Positions 1 through 7,297 of a stretch of 22,204 nucleotides of DNA are shown here, piece after piece (the stretch's first letter is position 1; each line of letters begins with the position of its first letter). Both the position numbers and the translations under genes were made by a program. Below the pieces are notes generated by a model. It was not told where the DNA came from. It was given only the letters and a program-made list of their open reading frames with translations, and made no database searches. The stretch is from Bog-793 sp050010315 (GTDB lineage Bacteria > Actinomycetota > Acidimicrobiia > Acidimicrobiales > Bog-793), in NCBI GenBank assembly GCA_050010315.1, contig JBEKLG010000013.1, forward strand, positions 1 through 22,204. The letters are read 5' to 3'.

Positions 1-2
1 CA

Positions 3-383
3 GGCGGGCTGGCGAATGGTGGTGACGTCGCCACGGCGATTGCCTGCGGTGCCGACGCGGTGATGCTCGCCGGACCGCTGGCTGCGGCGACGGAAGCCCC
101 GGGGCATGGCGTCTTTTTCGCCCCAGCCGCCGGGCACGCGACGTTGCCGCGCGGCTCGGCGGAGCGAGTGCCGGTCCTCGGCGCGCTCGGCGAGATCCTC
201 ACCGGCCCCTCGCACGACGCCGGGGGCCGCTGCAACCTCTTCGGGGCGCTGCGCGCCGCGATGGCGATGTCGGGGCACGCGACGATCCGCGAGTTCCACA
301 CGGCGGCCGTCCTCGTCGCCGGGCAATCGCCCGGCCAGGTGCCGACACCAACCGAGGTGGGCACCCCCCGGTGGAGCGGATGA
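3..383 (+). CDS. guaB3: GuaB3-family IMP dehydrogenase/GMP reductase-like protein, C-terminal part (5' truncated by the window)
   Basis: Only the last 126 or so residues are present, read in frame from base 3; the start and the catalytic cysteine loop lie upstream of the window. The visible part has the end of the IMPDH barrel: a GGLANGGDVATAIACGADAVML stretch (phosphate-binding Gly loop followed by GADAVM), then APGHG, LPRG, a GPS segment, NLFGALRAAMA and the closing IREF. That tail (GPS...NL.GALR.AMA..G...(K/R)EF) is the signature of the short, CBS-less GuaB3 group found in actinobacteria and cyanobacteria rather than of canonical GuaB. GuaB3 proteins have been linked to GMP reductase activity in cyanobacteria; the activity here cannot be decided from the C-terminus. 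The stop TGA 381-383 overlaps an ATG at 380. guaA, the other end of guanine nucleotide metabolism, lies 5.4 kb downstream on the same strand. Confidence 0.85.
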   Translation, partial: GGLANGGDVATAIACGADAVMLAGPLAAATEAPGHGVFFAPAAGHATLPRGSAERVPVLGALGEILTGPSHDAGGRCNLFGALRAAMAMSGHATIREFHTAAVLVAGQSPGQVPTPTEVGTPRWSG

Positions 384-403
384 GCGCGGCACCCGCGTCG
401 TGA
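380..403 (+). other. possible 7-codon leader ORF coupling guaB3 to the membrane protein gene
   Basis: An ATG at 380 overlaps the guaB3 stop (ATGA), has a GGAG a few bases upstream, and reads MSAAPAS before TGA at 401-403. That TGA overlaps the GTG at 400, the best start for the next gene (GTGA). It could be a translational-coupling mini-ORF, or the true N-terminus of the next gene separated from it by a one-base indel. Statistically such a short ORF means little by itself. Confidence 0.25.
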
Positions 404-2814
404 TCGCCGCCGTGGTCGCCTTCTGGCGGCGACACCGCTGGTTGGCCGACGCCGCGGGGATCGGCGTCGTCGTCTTGGTCGCGCTCATCTACCTCTCGCC
501 GGCGCTGAAGGACGGGTTCAGCTTCGGCCCGGCCGACCTCGGTGCTCAGGCCTCGTACCTCACGCGGGGGCCGGTCACGGCGCCGATCCACAACAAACTG
601 ATCGGCGACGTCATCGACCAGGACGTGCCCTGGTACACGCTCGACTGGAGGATCGTCCACCAGGGCTCGCTTCCCCTGTGGGACAGCGACACCGGGACGG
701 GACTGCCGCAACTTTTCAACTTCGAGTCGGCGCCGCTCGCCCTGCCCTCACTTCTCGGCTACCTCTTCCCGGTCTCGGCGGCGTTTCTCGTCACCGTATT
801 GGGCAAGCTTCTGATCGCCGGGATCGGCACCTACGTCTGCTGCCGGGTGCTGGGCGCCGGGGCGATCGGCGCCACCTTCGGTGGCGTGACGTTCATGCTC
901 TCCGGCGCCTTCACGGCCTTTCTCGGCTGGGCGCTCGGCGGGCCGGTGGCGTGGTCGGGCTTCATCGTCGCCGGTGTCGTCCTCGCCTACCGCTCCCGAC
1001 GCCGGGTGCGCGATCTCTGGCTGCTCGCCCTCGCCGTCGCCTTCGCCGTCTACGGCGGGTTCCCCGAGGAGTACGTCCTCATGGGCACCGTGCTGGCTGG
1101 CGTGCTGGCGGCGGCGGCGCTCGGCGTCTTTGTCGCCGACCGTCGGCTCGCCGCCCGGGGGCTCGCCCGCGTCGCCGCCGGCTTCGCCGCCGGGTTCGCG
1201 CTCTCGGCGCCGTTGTGGCTGCCGGGCATCTCGTTTCTCGCCCGCTCGGCACGGTTGAACAAACATCTCGACGGACAGTTCCCGCTCCACGTCATCGCCT
1301 TGCTCTTCGCCCAGGGTTACTACGGCCTGCCGATCGCCGGCAGCACGTGGTTCGGGCTGAGCAACTACGTCGAGTCCGCCACCTACGTCGGCGTCGCCGC
1401 CCTCGCCCTCGCCGGTGTCGCGGTCCTCGTCGCCTGGCGCCGTCCCATCGTCGCCGGGCTCGGCCTGGGAGCTGTCGGTTGCGTGTTCGTCGCCTACCGG
1501 GTCGGCGGGGCGTATGTGGCGCGGCTCGTTACCGACCTCGGCCTGTCGGCGCTGCCGATCCACCGCATTCTCATCGTGCTCGCCTTCTTGCTCGCCGTCC
1601 TCGGTGGCCTCGGGTGCGACATCGTCGTCAAGCGGTTCGGCGAGCGGCCGGTGCAGCTCGCGCTCGGCGCGGTAGCCGCCGCTCTCGCCGTCGTCGTCGG
1701 CGCGCTCTGGCTGACCGTCGGCGACCGGGACCTGACGGCGCTGGAGCAGTCGTTGCGCCGGTCGAGTTTGCTCTGGCCTTCGGCGACGATCGGCCTCCTC
1801 GCCGTCATCGTTGCCGGGGCGCTCTACGTTCGCCATCTCGGCCCGTCGGCGCGCCGGCGCGCCGGCGCGCTCGCCGGCGCGGCGCTCGTCTCGGGCCAGG
1901 CGGCGTTCTTGGTGTTCGCGAGCATCGGGGTCAACAGCTACTTCACGACGGCGTTCCCGGTGACTCCGGCCGTGAGAACCGTGCAGCGGGTCGTCGGCTC
2001 GGACCTCGTCGCGAGCGACGGGGTGAACGTCTCGTGCGCCGCGACCCCGAACCCGACCGTCAACCCCTGTGGCATCCGGTCCTGGCTCGGAATCGGCTTC
2101 ATTCCCAACATGCAAATCGGCTACGGGATCGACGAGCTGGCGATGCACGACCCGACGATCCCGCAGTCGTACTTCACGAGCTGGCCGGTGCCCGACGCGG
2201 GACAGATCTTCGCCGGCAATCTGCAGTTCTTCTCGCCGTCGATCAATTCGCTCGCCCTGGCGCGGCGCTACGGGGTCGGCTACGTGCTCGTCGGACCGGG
2301 GCTTCCGGTCCCCGCCGGCATGAAGGCGGTGACCCGGATACCCGTCCGCTTCTCCAAGAAGGCCTACCTCGTCCTCGCCAGGGTCCCCGATGCCCCGCGG
2401 TTCACGTTTCCCGCCGCGGCCGGGGACGAGGTCGTTTCGGCGCGCCATCCGGGCGACGCCTCCTACGTGTTGACCGTCCGGGTGGAGAAGGCATCGAAGC
2501 TCGTCCTGCGGATTACCTGTGTCCCGGGGTGGCACGTCACCGCCGACGGTCGGCCACTCGAGGTCCGTTGCTACGAAGGTTCCTTCCTCGTCGTCAAGGT
2601 GCCCGCCGGCGTGCACACGATTACCGCCCAGTACTGGCCGCGTGATCTCACCATCGGGATCGTCCTCGCCCTCCTCGCCCTCCTCGCCCTGGTGCTCGCG
2701 CCCTTCATCCCGAGGTACCGGCGCATCGGCGTCGCGGCCAGGTCACGCGCCCGCCGTGGCGCCACGGCGCCTCCGGCGGCCGGTGGCCGGCCGGAGACGC
2801 CCGGCGCGGGCTAG
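400..2814 (+). CDS. YfhO-like large polytopic membrane protein
   Basis: The frame is open far upstream into guaB3, but the protein character begins at about 400. I chose GTG 400 (GTG 412 is the alternative), giving 804 residues. The N-terminal part has a first membrane helix, then an extracytoplasmic loop with DQDVPWYTLDW, QGSLPLWDSDTGTGLPQLFNFESAPLALPS: the Asp-rich, PLW, GtPl...P layout of YfhO-family proteins, which resemble GT-C glycosyltransferases. About a dozen hydrophobic helices follow to roughly residue 520, then a soluble region with cysteine-containing segments, a beta-rich GWHVTADG...VKVPAGVHTITAQYWP element, and one last helix (LALLALLALV) with a short basic tail. The GW.V.DG...GvH.i...Y.P ending is typical of YfhO proteins. 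A role in transferring sugars to cell-surface polymers is family inference; the substrate is unknown. No Shine-Dalgarno is visible; translation may be coupled to the upstream reading frames. Confidence 0.75.
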   Translation: MIAAVVAFWRRHRWLADAAGIGVVVLVALIYLSPALKDGFSFGPADLGAQASYLTRGPVTAPIHNKLIGDVIDQDVPWYTLDWRIVHQGSLPLWDSDTGTGLPQLFNFESAPLALPSLLGYLFPVSAAFLVTVLGKLLIAGIGTYVCCRVLGAGAIGATFGGVTFMLSGAFTAFLGWALGGPVAWSGFIVAGVVLAYRSRRRVRDLWLLALAVAFAVYGGFPEEYVLMGTVLAGVLAAAALGVFVADRRLAARGLARVAAGFAAGFALSAPLWLPGISFLARSARLNKHLDGQFPLHVIALLFAQGYYGLPIAGSTWFGLSNYVESATYVGVAALALAGVAVLVAWRRPIVAGLGLGAVGCVFVAYRVGGAYVARLVTDLGLSALPIHRILIVLAFLLAVLGGLGCDIVVKRFGERPVQLALGAVAAALAVVVGALWLTVGDRDLTALEQSLRRSSLLWPSATIGLLAVIVAGALYVRHLGPSARRRAGALAGAALVSGQAAFLVFASIGVNSYFTTAFPVTPAVRTVQRVVGSDLVASDGVNVSCAATPNPTVNPCGIRSWLGIGFIPNMQIGYGIDELAMHDPTIPQSYFTSWPVPDAGQIFAGNLQFFSPSINSLALARRYGVGYVLVGPGLPVPAGMKAVTRIPVRFSKKAYLVLARVPDAPRFTFPAAAGDEVVSARHPGDASYVLTVRVEKASKLVLRITCVPGWHVTADGRPLEVRCYEGSFLVVKVPAGVHTITAQYWPRDLTIGIVLALLALLALVLAPFIPRYRRIGVAARSRARRGATAPPAAGGRPETPGAG
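1849..1870. repeat. 22-bp perfect GC palindrome inside the yfhO-like gene
   Basis: The sequence consists only of G and C, and repeats the octamer GGCGCGCC in an alternating run that reads identically on both strands across 22 bases. It encodes an Ala/Arg/Gly-rich cytoplasmic loop (ARRRAGALAG). It is probably a composition effect of very GC-rich codon use, but it is a strong self-pairing site and a likely spot for sequencing or polymerase errors. Confidence 0.6.
2665..2691 (+). repeat. three tandem 9-bp units in the last membrane helix of the yfhO-like gene
   Basis: Three head-to-tail copies of CTCGCCCTC (the last ends in G) encode (LAL)3 in the C-terminal transmembrane helix. The repeat unit is three codons, so gain or loss of a unit would change helix length without a frameshift. 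Confidence 0.7.
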
Positions 2815-2869
2815 GTCGGTTCGCCGGTCTTTTCCGGATCGCACGCCTGCGCGCTCCCGCCGGGCGAGC

Positions 2870-3649
2870 TCAGCGGACGCCGCCGCCTTCCTCGATCGCC
2901 GCGCACCTGAGGGCGGGGCCGTAGGCGGCGCGGTGCGCCGCGGCGAGTCCCTCGTCGGTGAGGAGATGGTCGAACTCGTCGATCGGGGCGATCGCCACGA
3001 GGGCGCGCCGGTTGAACTTCGAGCTGTCGGCCACGACGGCGGTCGCGCGCGCCGCGGCGAGCATCGCCCGCTTGATCGGCACGTCGGCGGGGTCGTCGCT
3101 CGTCACGCCGGCTCGGGCGTCGAGGCCGTCGGCGCCGAGGAACGCCCAGTCGACGTGGATCCCGGCGAGGTTATCCTGTGCCCACGGGCCGACGAGGCAG
3201 CATCCTCGCGCGCCGAGTTCCCCGCCGACGACGACGAGGCGGGCGCGACGCCGTGCCGCGAGCTCGCCGGCGATCCGGAGGTCGTTCGTCACGACGGTGA
3301 GGTTCTTTTTCGCCGCCAGCTCCACCGCGAGGGCGTACGTCGTCGAGCCGGCGTCGAGGGCGACCGACTCCCCGTCGGCGACGAGACCCGCCGCCAGGGT
3401 GGCGATCGCCCGCTTCGCCTCGGAACGGACGAGCTGCCGCGCTGCCTCGGGGAGGTCGGCGGCCGGCGGTCCCGAGGCCAGCGCGCCGCCGTGGGTGCGC
3501 TGGACGAGGCCGCTGCGGGCGAGGGAGTCGAGGTCCCGCCGGATCGTCGAGACGTCGACGCCGAGGTCGGCGCTGAGACGGCTCGCCTCGACGTAGCCGT
3601 TGTCCCGGATCTGGCGGAGTATGGCGCGCCTGCGCTGTGCGGCGATCAC
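2870..3649 (-). CDS. DeoR/GlpR-family transcriptional repressor
   Basis: A 259-residue protein with the two-domain DeoR plan. Residues 1-57 form the winged helix-turn-helix: RRRAILRQI at the start, then LGVDVSTIRRDLDSLARSGLVQRTHGGA, the classic DeoR recognition helix and HGG hinge. Residues about 75-230 are the sugar-phosphate sensing domain of the ribose-5-phosphate isomerase-like fold, with DAGSTTYALA, VVTNDLRIAGEL, GGELGARGCCLVGP, FLGADGLD and ADSSKFNR, all positions expected in the effector pocket. The start is GTG 3649; a Shine-Dalgarno AAAGGA lies at 3656-3661 with 6 bases between, which fixes it. It is divergent from the TauE/SafE permease across a 193-bp gap, so autoregulation and control of that permease are the simplest guesses. 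The ligand (some sugar phosphate) cannot be read from sequence. The gene converges with the yfhO-like gene. Confidence 0.92.
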   Translation of the reverse strand: MIAAQRRRAILRQIRDNGYVEASRLSADLGVDVSTIRRDLDSLARSGLVQRTHGGALASGPPAADLPEAARQLVRSEAKRAIATLAAGLVADGESVALDAGSTTYALAVELAAKKNLTVVTNDLRIAGELAARRRARLVVVGGELGARGCCLVGPWAQDNLAGIHVDWAFLGADGLDARAGVTSDDPADVPIKRAMLAAARATAVVADSSKFNRRALVAIAPIDEFDHLLTDEGLAAAHRAAYGPALRCAAIEEGGGVR

Positions 3650-3737
3650 CCGGTGTCCTTTCGGCGGGAACGTGGCGGGACGCGCTGCCTGCGCCCCGGC
3701 GATTGACCCTCTTCTCGCCCCGTGGTAGACGATATCG

Positions 3738-3755
3738 CATGAAAACGAGCAAAAC
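3738..3755. promoter_or_regulatory. candidate DeoR-type operator in the deoR/tauE divergent gap
   Basis: In a very GC-rich gap, the stretch around CATGAAAACGAGCAAAAC stands out as A-rich. It contains two GA/CAAAA-type half motifs (GAAAAC and GCAAAAC) about ten bases apart, similar in style to the A/T-rich direct repeats bound by DeoR/GlpR-family repressors. It sits about 90 bases from each start codon. The assignment is by position and composition only. Confidence 0.35.
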
Positions 3756-3842
3756 CGGGCAGATCGGTCGCCCCGGACGTCGGGGCGGATCGATCGCGCC
3801 GGGGGGGCAACGGGAGACCAGCTCTCGGATCGGCGTCGAGGG

Positions 3843-4616
3843 GTGAACCTCGGCGCGCTCGGCTACGTCCTCGCCGGGGGGGCCGGCTGCGTCGCCGGGG
3901 CGGTGAACGCCGTCGCCGGGGGCGGCACGCTCGTTTCGTTCCCGGCGCTCCAGGCGCTCGGACTGCCGCCGCTGCGGGCGAACGTGACGAACATCATTGC
4001 GCTCACGCCGGGCTACGCCGCCGGCACGTACGCCCAGCGGACGGATCTCGCCGGCCGGGCGACGACGTTGCCGCTCGGCGTCGCTGCGGCGGCGGGCGGG
4101 CTTGTCGGGTCGGTGCTCCTCGTCCTCACGGCCGCGCCGGAGTTCCGTGCCGTCGTGCCGTTCCTGATCCTTTTCTCCTGCGGTCTGCTCGTCGTGCAAG
4201 ACCGCTTGCGTGCCTTGCTTGGGCGTCGCGCTTCAGGGCGCGCGGCGCCGGTCGCATCCCGGCGCACTCGGGGCGCGACGAGGCACATCGGGGTCTTCCT
4301 CGCTTCTATCTACGGCGGCTTTTTCGGGGCTGGGCTCGGGATCATGCTCCTCGCCGTCCTGGGGATGTTCTCCGCCGACAGCCTGCCGCGCCTCAACGCC
4401 TTGAAGCAGGCGCTCTCGTTCGTGATCGGCGTCGTCGCCAGCGCCTTCCTCGCCTTTTCCGGGCACGTGGCTTGGACCTTCGTCGCCGTCATCGCTCCGA
4501 CGAGCGTTCTCGGCGGCATGGCGGGTGGCCGGGTCGCCCATCTCGTGAGCCCAGGACTGCTGCGCGGCGCTGTCGTCTTGGTGGGGCTTGCCGTCGCGGT
4601 CCGCTACTGGGTCTGA
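3843..4616 (+). CDS. TauE/SafE-family membrane permease (anion exporter-like)
   Basis: This 257-residue protein belongs to the TauE/SafE (DUF81) family, with about eight hydrophobic helices. The first repeat has the family hallmark GCVAGAVNAVAGGGTLVSFPALQALGLPP followed by ANVTNIIAL; the second repeat has IYGGFFGAGLGIMLLAVLGMF and LNALKQ. The two half-repeats flank a basic, Arg-rich cytoplasmic loop at about residues 120-145. Family members move sulfite, sulfoacetate or other organosulfur anions, but substrates cannot be predicted from sequence. The start is GTG 3843, chosen because it places the first helix at the usual position; the GAGGGG in front is almost touching the start, so initiation is not well supported. 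It is divergent from the DeoR-type regulator and convergent with the hydrolase gene. Confidence 0.88.
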   Translation: MNLGALGYVLAGGAGCVAGAVNAVAGGGTLVSFPALQALGLPPLRANVTNIIALTPGYAAGTYAQRTDLAGRATTLPLGVAAAAGGLVGSVLLVLTAAPEFRAVVPFLILFSCGLLVVQDRLRALLGRRASGRAAPVASRRTRGATRHIGVFLASIYGGFFGAGLGIMLLAVLGMFSADSLPRLNALKQALSFVIGVVASAFLAFSGHVAWTFVAVIAPTSVLGGMAGGRVAHLVSPGLLRGAVVLVGLAVAVRYWV

Positions 4617-4741
4617 GGCCCACTACCGAGGCCACGATCTCCCCTCGTCTCGCAGTCGAGAAGAGCGCGGCACCCGTCGGGCGCGCCGTCGACGACAGAC
4701 GCCTTGCGGTTCGGGCGGGGTGGAGGAATCCTTCTGTGCGG

Positions 4742-4761
4742 CGGCCGGGGTGGGCCGGCCG
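4742..4761 (-). terminator. GC hairpin just after the alpha/beta hydrolase gene
   Basis: A 7-bp perfect stem (4742-4748 with 4755-4761) and a 6-base loop lies four bases beyond the hydrolase stop codon on the minus strand. There is no U-tract, so it would be a non-canonical terminator of the kind often proposed in GC-rich actinobacteria. It lies between two convergent genes and could serve either. Confidence 0.35.
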
Positions 4762-4765
4762 GGAG

Positions 4766-5605
4766 CTAGCGGCCGCCAGGTCGGCTCCCCGAGTGGCCGA
4801 TCCACTCCTCGACGCGGTCGAGCCACTCGCCGACGAGCGCCCGGAAGAGCGCCGGCTGCTCTCCCCGCAGGAGGTGGCCCGCCCGGTCGAGGACGGCGAG
4901 GGTCGCCCGCGGGTAGGACGGCAGGATCTCGAAACCACCTTTGAAGCCGGCGATGCTGTCCTGCCGGCCGGCGATGATCAGCGTCGGAGCGGGGAAGGGC
5001 TCGGGAAGCTCCGCGGTCTCGAACGAGCACGGGGTGGTGCCGCCGTGCAGGCTGTCGAGGTAGGCGGCGTCGTACGTCGAGCGGTTGATCGCTGCGGCGT
5101 AGCTGCGGTTCTCCTCGGGGTCGGCGACCGCCATGAGGCCGTACCAACCCCAGCCGGGCTGGCGGGAGCGCTCGGCGATCTCGGCTCGGTCGGCGATGAC
5201 GGCCCTGGGGGCGCGGGTGCGCTCCGGGTCGCGGAAGATGAGCGGCACGTTGAGGCACAGGCCGTCGATGCGGTGCCCCATCTCGTGAACGAGCCCGCGG
5301 GCGAGATAGGCGCCGTAGGAGGTTCCGGCGACGACGAAAGGCGCCTCGCCGAGGAGCGCCTCGACGAACTCGGCCAGGACAGCGAGGAGCTCATCGGGGG
5401 TCGTGATCGAGGCCGCCGCCGGCGAGGCTCCGTGGCCGGGGAGATCGAGGTAGATCCGCCGCCACCCCGGGCGCGCCGAGAGGACCGGCTCGAACTCGAA
5501 GATCGAGGCGGCCCGGTCGAGCGGCATGCCGTGGATGACGACGAGCGGGATGCCCTCACCGAAGGTCTCGTAGTCAATCGAGGCACGGTCAAGCTCGCAT
5601 CGCAT
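4766..5605 (-). CDS. alpha/beta-hydrolase fold protein
   Basis: The reading frame is open to 5764, but the start is set at ATG 5605: GGAGG lies 9 bases upstream and the conserved protein begins there, giving 279 residues. Visible hydrolase features in order: the oxyanion-hole motif VVIHGMPLD near residue 25, DLPGHGAS near 58, the nucleophile elbow GTSYGAY (G-x-S-x-G) near 96, an acid-bearing strand LIIAGRQDS near 222, and the catalytic histidine in RAGHLLRGEQP near 250. A cap region of about 80 residues (PLIFRDPERT ... GWGWYGLMAVAD) lies between the nucleophile and acid. This is a complete catalytic triad of the proline iminopeptidase/haloalkane dehalogenase/esterase type of fold; the substrate is unknown. 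It is divergent from guaA and has no obvious functional partner. Confidence 0.88.
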   Translation of the reverse strand: MRCELDRASIDYETFGEGIPLVVIHGMPLDRAASIFEFEPVLSARPGWRRIYLDLPGHGASPAAASITTPDELLAVLAEFVEALLGEAPFVVAGTSYGAYLARGLVHEMGHRIDGLCLNVPLIFRDPERTRAPRAVIADRAEIAERSRQPGWGWYGLMAVADPEENRSYAAAINRSTYDAAYLDSLHGGTTPCSFETAELPEPFPAPTLIIAGRQDSIAGFKGGFEILPSYPRATLAVLDRAGHLLRGEQPALFRALVGEWLDRVEEWIGHSGSRPGGR

Positions 5606-5627
5606 CGGCGAGAGCCTCCATCGGGAA

Positions 5628-5641
5628 GGGGTTTTCACCCC
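5628..5641 (-). promoter_or_regulatory. small GNRA-capped hairpin in the hydrolase 5' leader
   Basis: On the minus strand the leader contains GGGGT-GAAA-ACCCC: a perfect 5-bp stem closed by a GAAA tetraloop, ending 22 bases before the ATG at 5605 and just upstream of the GGAGG. It could stabilise the mRNA 5' end. It is small enough to be chance. Confidence 0.3.
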
Positions 5642-5661
5642 GGTGGGCGCAGCGAGGCGGA

Positions 5662-5667
5662 AGTGTA
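5662..5667 (-). promoter_or_regulatory. possible -10 element for the alpha/beta hydrolase gene
   Basis: TACACT fits the actinobacterial TANNNT -10 pattern and would give a leader of roughly 50 bases that contains the GAAA-capped hairpin and the GGAGG. No convincing -35 is visible. Confidence 0.3.
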
Positions 5668-5739
5668 GTGGCCGGTCGACCCCGGTAGGTCGTTGGCGCC
5701 GTTGGCCGCAGATGGCCTCGGCCGACGAAGGGTCCTTGG

Positions 5740-5745
5740 TAGCCT
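5740..5745 (+). promoter_or_regulatory. -10 box of a leaderless promoter for guaA
   Basis: TAGCCT ends exactly 6 bases before the GTG start of guaA, so transcription would begin at or next to the start codon. There is no Shine-Dalgarno at a usable distance (the nearest AGGG is about 20 bases away). The same arrangement recurs before four other genes in this window. Confidence 0.6.
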
Positions 5746-5751
5746 CGATCG

Positions 5752-7290
5752 GTGGCCGCAGCATTCGACACGGTTCTCGTCGTCGACTTCGGCGCCCAGT
5801 ATGCCCAGCTGATCGCCCGTCGCGTCCGCGAGGCCCACGTCTATTCGGAGATCGTGCCGCACTCGGCGGGTGCCGCCGAGATGCGCCGGCGTTCGCCGGC
5901 GGGGATCATCCTCTCGGGCGGGCCGAAGTCCGTCTACGCCGACGAGGCGCCGCAGGTCGACCCGGCGATCTACGAGCTCGGCATCCCCCTCCTCGGCATC
6001 TGCTACGGGGCGCAGCTCCTCGTGCAGCAGCTCGGCGGGGAGGTCCGCCGCACCGGCTCCGGCGAGTACGGCAGGACGGAGCTCCGCTGTGACCCGGACT
6101 CGATGCTGCTTGCCGAATGGCCCGAGACAACGGCCGTGTGGATGAGCCACGCCGATTCGATCGTCGCTGCCCCCCCGGGTGCCCGCACGATCGCCTCGAC
6201 GCCCGACGTCGCCGTCGCCGCTTTCGAGAGCGTCGAGCGGGGGCTCTACGGCGTGCAATTCCACCCCGAGGTCGTCCACACCCCCCGCGGGCAGGAGCTC
6301 GTGAAACGGTTCCTTCTCGAGATCTGTCGGTGCCGTCCGACCTGGACGCACACCTCGGTCATCGAGGCGGCGATCGGCGGGGTGCGCGAGTCGGTCGGCG
6401 GGAGGCGCGTCCTCTGCGCCCTCTCGGGGGGCGTCGACTCGGCGGTGACGGCGGCGCTCGTCCACAAGGCGGTCGGCGACCAGCTCTCGTGCGTGTTCGT
6501 CGACACCGGGTTGATGCGCGCCGGCGAAGCCGGCCAGGTCGAGGCGACCTTCCGCCGCCAGTTCGGCATCGACCTCCACCACGTCAAGGCCGCCGGGCGG
6601 TTCTTCGAAGCGCTCGCCGGCATCGTCGACCCCGAGGAGAAGCGCAAGATCGTCGGCGAGCTGTTCATCAGGATCTTCGAAGAGGTCGCGGCCGAACTTC
6701 CCGGGGTGGCCTTCCTCGCCCAGGGGACGCTTTATCCCGACGTCATCGAGTCGGGCACCACCGCGGCGGCGACGATCAAGTCGCACCACAACGTCGGCGG
6801 GCTGCCCGAGGAGATGGCGCTCGAGCTCATCGAGCCGCTCCGGCTGCTATTCAAGGACGAGGTGCGCGCCATCGGCGAGGAGCTCGGCCTGCCCGAGGAG
6901 ATCGTCTGGCGCCAGCCGTTCCCCGGCCCGGGGTTGGCGGTCCGCATCGTGGGCGAGGTGACGCCGGAACGGGCGGCTATCCTCCGGGCGGCCGACGCCA
7001 TCGTCCTCGACGAGGTGCGACGGGCCGGGCTCCTCCGCGAGCTGTGGCAGTCCTTCGCCGTCCTCCCGGCCGTCCGGGCGGTCGGCGTGATGGGCGACGA
7101 GCGAACCTACGAGTACCCGATCGTCGTGCGCGCCGTGACGAGCGACGACGCCATGACGGCGGACTGGGCGCGCCTTCCCTACGAGCTCCTCGCCCGGATC
7201 TCGAGCCGGATCATCAACGAGGTCGACGGCGTCAACCGCGTCACCTACGACATCACGTCGAAGCCCCCCGGCACGATCGAATGGGAGTGA
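5752..7290 (+). CDS. guaA: GMP synthase (glutamine-hydrolysing)
   Basis: A complete 512-residue GMP synthase, which converts XMP, ATP and glutamine to GMP. The N-terminal class I amidotransferase domain carries DFGAQYAQLIARRVRE, SGGPKSVY, the nucleophile Cys84 in GICYGAQ, and His171/Glu173 in VQFHPEV. The ATP-pyrophosphatase domain has the PP-loop SGGVDS at 225-230, followed by FVDTGLMR, AQGTLYPDVIESG and IKSHHNVGG. The C-terminal dimerisation/XMP-binding domain has RQPFPGPGLAVRI and ends with the family's final DITSKPPGTIEWE, so it is intact. The start is GTG 5752, which fits both the family N-terminus and the TAGCCT box 6 bases upstream. The helicase gene begins 7 bases after the stop, so the two are probably cotranscribed. 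guaB3 at the start of the window belongs to the same branch of purine metabolism. Confidence 0.97.
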   Translation: MAAAFDTVLVVDFGAQYAQLIARRVREAHVYSEIVPHSAGAAEMRRRSPAGIILSGGPKSVYADEAPQVDPAIYELGIPLLGICYGAQLLVQQLGGEVRRTGSGEYGRTELRCDPDSMLLAEWPETTAVWMSHADSIVAAPPGARTIASTPDVAVAAFESVERGLYGVQFHPEVVHTPRGQELVKRFLLEICRCRPTWTHTSVIEAAIGGVRESVGGRRVLCALSGGVDSAVTAALVHKAVGDQLSCVFVDTGLMRAGEAGQVEATFRRQFGIDLHHVKAAGRFFEALAGIVDPEEKRKIVGELFIRIFEEVAAELPGVAFLAQGTLYPDVIESGTTAAATIKSHHNVGGLPEEMALELIEPLRLLFKDEVRAIGEELGLPEEIVWRQPFPGPGLAVRIVGEVTPERAAILRAADAIVLDEVRRAGLLRELWQSFAVLPAVRAVGVMGDERTYEYPIVVRAVTSDDAMTADWARLPYELLARISSRIINEVDGVNRVTYDITSKPPGTIEWE

Positions 7291-7297
7291 GCCGGCC

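Noticed and set aside
4648..4661. Short hairpin TCTCG-CAGT-CGAGA between the TauE/SafE and hydrolase genes
   Set aside because: Only 5 bp, no U-tract and within GC-rich sequence where such stems are common.
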